Assembly (NCBI RefSeq): GCF_010548305.1
Contig: NZ_JAAGLV010000030.1
Span: 1 to 64,000, forward strand
Reading direction: 5' to 3'
DNA length: 64,000 nucleotides
Source of the DNA: Streptomyces sp. SID13031
GTDB lineage: Bacteria; Actinomycetota; Actinomycetes; Propionibacteriales; Kribbellaceae
The notes beneath the pieces were generated by a model, which saw only the letters and a list, made by a program, of their open reading frames with translations, was not told where the DNA came from and searched no databases. This document shows, piece by piece, positions 60,290 to 64,000 of the stretch (positions are counted from its first letter, which is position 1; every line of letters begins with the position of its first letter). Both the position numbers and the translations under genes were made by a program.

Positions 60290-61513
60290 ATGAGCTGCGC
60301 GACCGATCTACCCACCGTGGTTGCACCGACCCGCTCGCCGTGGTCGCCGAACTTCCGCCTGTACTTCGGGGCGCGCACCACCTCGTTGCTCGGTGACGCG
60401 ATGCTGCCGGTCGCCTTGTCGGTCGGCGTGCTCCAGGCCGGGTACGGCGCCGCCGGGGTCGGCTACGCGCTCGGTTCCTGGACGGCCGCGGTCGCCCTGT
60501 GCATGCTCGTCGGCGGCGTCCTGGCGGACCGGTTCACCGCCCGCCGGATGATGGTGATCGCCGACGTTGTGCGGTTCGTCATCCAGGCAGGCATCGCCGT
60601 GCTGTTCGCGCTTGGCACGCCGACCCTGGCGACGATCGTCGTACTGCAGTTCCTCAGCGGCATCGCGACCGCGATGTTCCAGCCGGGCGTGGCCAGCATG
60701 GTCCCGCAGGTCGCCGACGACGTGCAGCGGGCCAACGGGATTCTCCGGATCGCCGAATCGATGGCATTCGTGCTCGGCCCGGCGGCGGCCGGAGTACTGG
60801 TCAGCGTGTCCGGGCCCAGCGTCGTGTTCGCGATCTACTCGGGCACCTATGCGATCAGCGCGCTCTGCTTGTTCGCGCTGAAGTTGCCGGGCGCACAGCC
60901 GGCGGCGGGAGCGCCCTTCCTGAGTCAGCTGGTCGAAGGCTGGCAGGAGTTCCGGGCCCGGCGCTGGTTGTTCAGCGTGATCACGATCTTCTTGCTGTAC
61001 GGGTGTTTCGTCGTCGGAGTCTCCCTGCCGGTCGGTGCGGACCTGATCTTGTCGACACTCGATTCGGCCGCGCTGGGCATCGGGCTGGCCGCCTTCGGCG
61101 CAGGTGGAGCGATCGGCGGCACACTGGCGATCCGGATCCGTCCACGCCGTCCACTCGCCGTCGGCTCGGCCGGCTGGGCGCTGTTCGCGATCTACCCGCT
61201 CATCCCCGCGTTGCACCCGAGCCTGACCACGCTGATCATCGGCTGGGCCGTCGCCGGAGCCGGGCTCGCCTTCTGGTCGGTCATCTGGTCCACCACAGTC
61301 CAGACCCAGATCCCAGCCGCACTGCTCAACCGCGTCTACGCGTACGACGTCGCCGGCTCACTGGTCACCATGGCACTCGGCCGGACGCTCGCTGGGCCCC
61401 TGGCGTCGCTGACCGGAGAACGGCCGCTGATGGTCTTCGCCTTCGGAATGGGCCTGGCCTGCGCGGCCCTCCTGCTGATCGTGCCGGCCACCCGGAAGCT
61501 GCAGATCAGGTAG
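60290..61513 (+). CDS. MFS transporter (MFS_3 / EntS-like)
   Basis: This 407-residue transporter has about 11-12 membrane helices, NFRLYFGARTTSLLGDAMLP at the start of helix 1 and GGVLADRFTARRMMVIADVV (the loop 2-3 motif GxxADRxxxRR). It has no large soluble domain. MFS_3 proteins usually export siderophores, drugs or metabolites. It diverges from the ArsR gene and is probably repressed by it. Its 3' end overlaps the convergent LuxR gene by 8 nt. Confidence 0.86.
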   Translation: MSCATDLPTVVAPTRSPWSPNFRLYFGARTTSLLGDAMLPVALSVGVLQAGYGAAGVGYALGSWTAAVALCMLVGGVLADRFTARRMMVIADVVRFVIQAGIAVLFALGTPTLATIVVLQFLSGIATAMFQPGVASMVPQVADDVQRANGILRIAESMAFVLGPAAAGVLVSVSGPSVVFAIYSGTYAISALCLFALKLPGAQPAAGAPFLSQLVEGWQEFRARRWLFSVITIFLLYGCFVVGVSLPVGADLILSTLDSAALGIGLAAFGAGGAIGGTLAIRIRPRRPLAVGSAGWALFAIYPLIPALHPSLTTLIIGWAVAGAGLAFWSVIWSTTVQTQIPAALLNRVYAYDVAGSLVTMALGRTLAGPLASLTGERPLMVFAFGMGLACAALLLIVPATRKLQIR

Positions 61514-64000
61514 CCCGCCGAACCCACTCGGCCGCTTCCTGCCGCGACGAGACACCCAGCTTGCCGAGGATCGACGACACGTGGTGATCCACAGTCTTCG
61601 GAGAGATGTGCAGCCGCGCACCGATGTCCACGTTCCGTAGATCCTCAGCCAGCAGGGCCAGTACTTCGGTCTCGCGGTCGGTCAGATGCGCGGGGTTCTC
61701 CCGAGTAGTCCCGCGCGGCCGGCGCGGCAATCGCTGAACCCCGTTCTGGCGCAGACTTCGCGCCACGATCTCAGCCGCGGGCCACGCGCCAAGCTGCTGC
61801 AGCTGGAACAACCCATCTACCTGCTGCTCAGGATCCTCACTCGCCGCCAACGCCAGAGCCGCTTCGTACGGGCACCCAAGCTCCCGCCATCCCTCCCCAG
61901 TCAGATAAGGCTGAGCAACGTACTCCGGCAGCTCGGTCTCAACCCCACCAAGCCGCAGCAGGTATGCCAACTCCCCCACCGCCCATGGATGCCTCAGCAC
62001 CAGCGCATGCTCATAGGTCCCCGCAACCAGCCCCTCGATCAGCTCAGGACTCCCAACCAGCCAAGCGTTCTCGGCCAGCGCCGCAGCCGCCGGCCACAAC
62101 CGCTGCAAATCCCCTGTCTGTACTGCGAGTTCCCACCCGCGTCGCAACGGTGTCTCCGCATCCGGGTCACCACGGCGAGCCCGCAGCCGCCCGAGCACAG
62201 TGTTGGCCACGATGTGCGACGGCACGTGCTGCGAATGCACAGTGAGCACTTCACTGGCCTTGGCCGCCGCCTCGGACCAGTTGCCCTGCTCGAACTGACT
62301 CCGGCCCTGCCACGCCTTCGCATAAGCCAGCGAGGCATCCAGGTCGCGTGCGGAACACCACTCGATGGTTGCCGCGAGCCAGTGGTCGGCCACCGCGTAC
62401 CGGCGTACCTCTCCCGCGCCGGAGCCGAGGTTGGTCATCGCCAAGGCCGCGCCCGCCTGGTCCTCGGCCCTGCCCGCCGCTTCCAGGCTCGCCAGCAGCA
62501 GCTCCACCGCCCGCTCTGGATCCGTCAGCCAATGCGCACTGCCGACCGCGTTGAGAGCACGCCCGAGCGTCTGGATGTCACCGAACTGTTCGGCGTACTC
62601 CGCTGCCCTGGTACCGAGCGCGATCGCACCCGGCATGTCCCGGCCAAGCATGAGCAGCCGGGCCAAGGCTGCGTACGCCGTGGCGAGTCCTGGCCCCGGC
62701 GGGCCGGCCTCGAGGAGTGCGACTGCCTCCCGCGCCTTCGCGTGTGCCTCGGTATTGCGGCCCGCCTTCCACAACACGTGCGAGCAGCGGGCCATCACTA
62801 CGCCCTGCTTGTCCACCTCACCCATGGAAGCCCAGAGCGCAGCAGCTCGCTCGGCGGCATCGACCGACTCGGACAGGTAGCCGCTGTTGTCACACGCCTC
62901 CGCCCTGTCCTGCCACAGCTCGGCCTGCAGCTCAGCTGGGGCTCCACTGACGTGCCGCAGCGCCCGTGCGTAGTGCTCTGCCGCTTGCCGGTAGGCACCG
63001 ACCTCGGCTGCCCGCCGACCGGCCAGCGGCGCGTAATGCAGCGCTGCAGCACGATCCCCAGCCGCCTCCGCGTGGTACGACAGCCGCGCCAGGTCCACGT
63101 CCTCCACCCCGGTCAGGTAGTCCAGCACCTGCCCATGCAGCACAGGCAACCGCACAGCCGGTACGTCGGACTCGATCGCGCGCCTGGCCAGCTCGTGCCG
63201 GAAGCGCACGGTCCGCCCTTCGAGCAGGAGCATCCCGGACTCGATGCACTCCTCAACGCCACTGCCGGCCAGAGCGAGCTCGGCCCGGTCCGGTACGAGC
63301 GAGACGACATCCAGCACAGCTCGAGCCTCAGCCCCGAGCCTCGCGGCTCTAGCCAGTACGGCATCGCGCACGGTGGCCGGTAGCTCCTCACCCGGCGCAC
63401 TGAGCGCCTCGGTGACGAAGAACGGGTTGCCGCCGGTCACTGCGAACAACTGATCAGCGTCCAGCTCGAGTGGCTCAGCCAGGGCCGCCACTGCCGCCGG
63501 AGTCAGTGCGGGCACCTGCAGCCGGCGTACAGGTCGGGCGGTGGCCAGGTCGCCTAGTACACGGCGCAGTGGGTGGTCGCGGCCGACCTCCTCCGAGCGG
63601 TAGGTGACCAGGACGAGTGCAGGCAGCTCGTCGATGCGGCGGCCGACGAAGAGCAGCAGGTCGAGTGTCGCCTCGTCTGCCCAGTGCGCGTCTTCCACGA
63701 CGATCACTGAGGGTCCGGCGGCCAACAGGTCGAGGAATGCGGTGAAGAGCGTGTGCCGGTCGGCTCCTGCCGCGAGCAGGCCGGCCAGTGCGGCTCCAGC
63801 CGGATCGTGGCTCGCCCGAGCGATGTCATGCAGCGGGCCGAGGGCTCTCGGCGTACCGAGGGCGTCACAGAAGCCGTAGCGCACCACCGGCCGGTCCGCG
63901 CAGAAAGCGCGGACCAGCGAGGTCTTGCCGATCCCGGCCTCGCCCGCGACGAACACCATCGCCCCAGGCTCGATCTCCCGCAGCGTCGCCAGCAGCGGCT
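61506..64000 (-). CDS. LAL-type LuxR regulator (partial, runs off the window)
   Basis: The 3' 830 or so codons of a large ATP-binding LuxR regulator: Walker A GEAGIGKTSLV near the visible start, Walker B VIVVEDAHW, NACHT-like ATPase to about residue 330, a helical TPR-like middle and a C-terminal HTH (LTDRETEVLALLAEDLRNVD, KTVDHHVSSILGKLGVSSRQ). The frame continues past the window edge with PLLATLREIEPGA before the first visible Met, so the true start is beyond 64000. Targets are unknown. Confidence 0.9.
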   Translation of the reverse strand, partial: PLLATLREIEPGAMVFVAGEAGIGKTSLVRAFCADRPVVRYGFCDALGTPRALGPLHDIARASHDPAGAALAGLLAAGADRHTLFTAFLDLLAAGPSVIVVEDAHWADEATLDLLLFVGRRIDELPALVLVTYRSEEVGRDHPLRRVLGDLATARPVRRLQVPALTPAAVAALAEPLELDADQLFAVTGGNPFFVTEALSAPGEELPATVRDAVLARAARLGAEARAVLDVVSLVPDRAELALAGSGVEECIESGMLLLEGRTVRFRHELARRAIESDVPAVRLPVLHGQVLDYLTGVEDVDLARLSYHAEAAGDRAAALHYAPLAGRRAAEVGAYRQAAEHYARALRHVSGAPAELQAELWQDRAEACDNSGYLSESVDAAERAAALWASMGEVDKQGVVMARCSHVLWKAGRNTEAHAKAREAVALLEAGPPGPGLATAYAALARLLMLGRDMPGAIALGTRAAEYAEQFGDIQTLGRALNAVGSAHWLTDPERAVELLLASLEAAGRAEDQAGAALAMTNLGSGAGEVRRYAVADHWLAATIEWCSARDLDASLAYAKAWQGRSQFEQGNWSEAAAKASEVLTVHSQHVPSHIVANTVLGRLRARRGDPDAETPLRRGWELAVQTGDLQRLWPAAAALAENAWLVGSPELIEGLVAGTYEHALVLRHPWAVGELAYLLRLGGVETELPEYVAQPYLTGEGWRELGCPYEAALALAASEDPEQQVDGLFQLQQLGAWPAAEIVARSLRQNGVQRLPRRPRGTTRENPAHLTDRETEVLALLAEDLRNVDIGARLHISPKTVDHHVSSILGKLGVSSRQEAAEWVRRAT

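Noticed and set aside
1..64000. CRISPR array
   Set aside because: No series of regularly spaced identical repeats with unique spacers is present. The repeats seen are the 29-bp pair at 13802, the 21-bp pair at 47715 and the 45-bp pair in the 35161 gene.

Overview
The window is high-GC actinobacterial chromosome. GTG starts are common, Shine-Dalgarno sites are strong, many proteins are secreted, and regulators are abundant (LuxR, TetR, PadR, ArsR, GntR/LacI, SigE-type). The gene mix and the secreted glycan-degrading enzymes suggest a soil member of the Propionibacteriales such as Kribbella. That is an inference from content, not from a marker gene.

1-18960 is a conserved core. It holds tRNA-Ala(CGC), a SepX/GlpR-type divisome protein, a RimJ-like acetyltransferase and the molybdenum-cofactor genes mog-moaC-moeA. 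A UDP-glucose pyrophosphorylase (eukaryotic-type family), 5-formyltetrahydrofolate cyclo-ligase, a penicillin-acylase-family hydrolase, an FmdB/Ruc-like zinc ribbon, a SAF/CpaB-like protein and MscL follow. This order parallels the mycobacterial Rv0985c-Rv0996 neighbourhood. The zinc-ribbon gene carries a CIRCE-like (HrcA) operator over its promoter. A SigE-type sigma factor overlapping a membrane-anchored META-domain gene, a secreted streptogrisin-like protease and tRNA-Arg(CCT) end the block.

18961-31300 is an accessory island just after tRNA-Arg(CCT). Its first part (19.2-22.35 kb) is a decayed phage or integrative-element module on the minus strand. It contains small intact genes between genes broken by frameshifts, nonsense codons and a deletion: a DNA methyltransferase, a RecA-like AAA ATPase and two small proteins. 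A 6.8-kb, visibly lower-GC RHS/YD-repeat polymorphic toxin gene follows, with three PA14-like domains and a hydrophobic, unrecognised C-terminal tail. A tiny membrane-protein gene sits 15 nt downstream of it (candidate immunity protein), and a GAF-like/LuxR regulator lies upstream.

31300-43900 holds smpB, a frameshifted secreted-protein relic, a CGNR zinc-finger protein, an SDR-TetR pair, a PadR-DUF1707-LmeA-like stretch, a DUF4242 protein, an anchored alpha/beta hydrolase, a large LAL-type LuxR regulator, a DUF2278/lamin-tail protein and another SDR.

43900-55050 is a polysaccharide-degradation region. It holds a secreted multidomain GH87-type alpha-1,3-glucanase and, after DUF3800 and DUF574 genes, a glycosaminoglycan-lyase-like locus: a Tat-exported PL6 lyase and a Tat-exported PL8 lyase flanking a GntR/LacI hybrid regulator. 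Several perfect palindromes lie in the promoter regions of this locus.

55035-64000 holds a YCII protein, acetyl- and methyltransferases, a divergent SDR/TetR pair with repeated operators, a secreted HAD acid phosphatase, a second DUF4242 protein, an ArsR/MFS divergent pair with an operator over the ArsR start codon, and a second LAL-type LuxR regulator that runs off the right edge.
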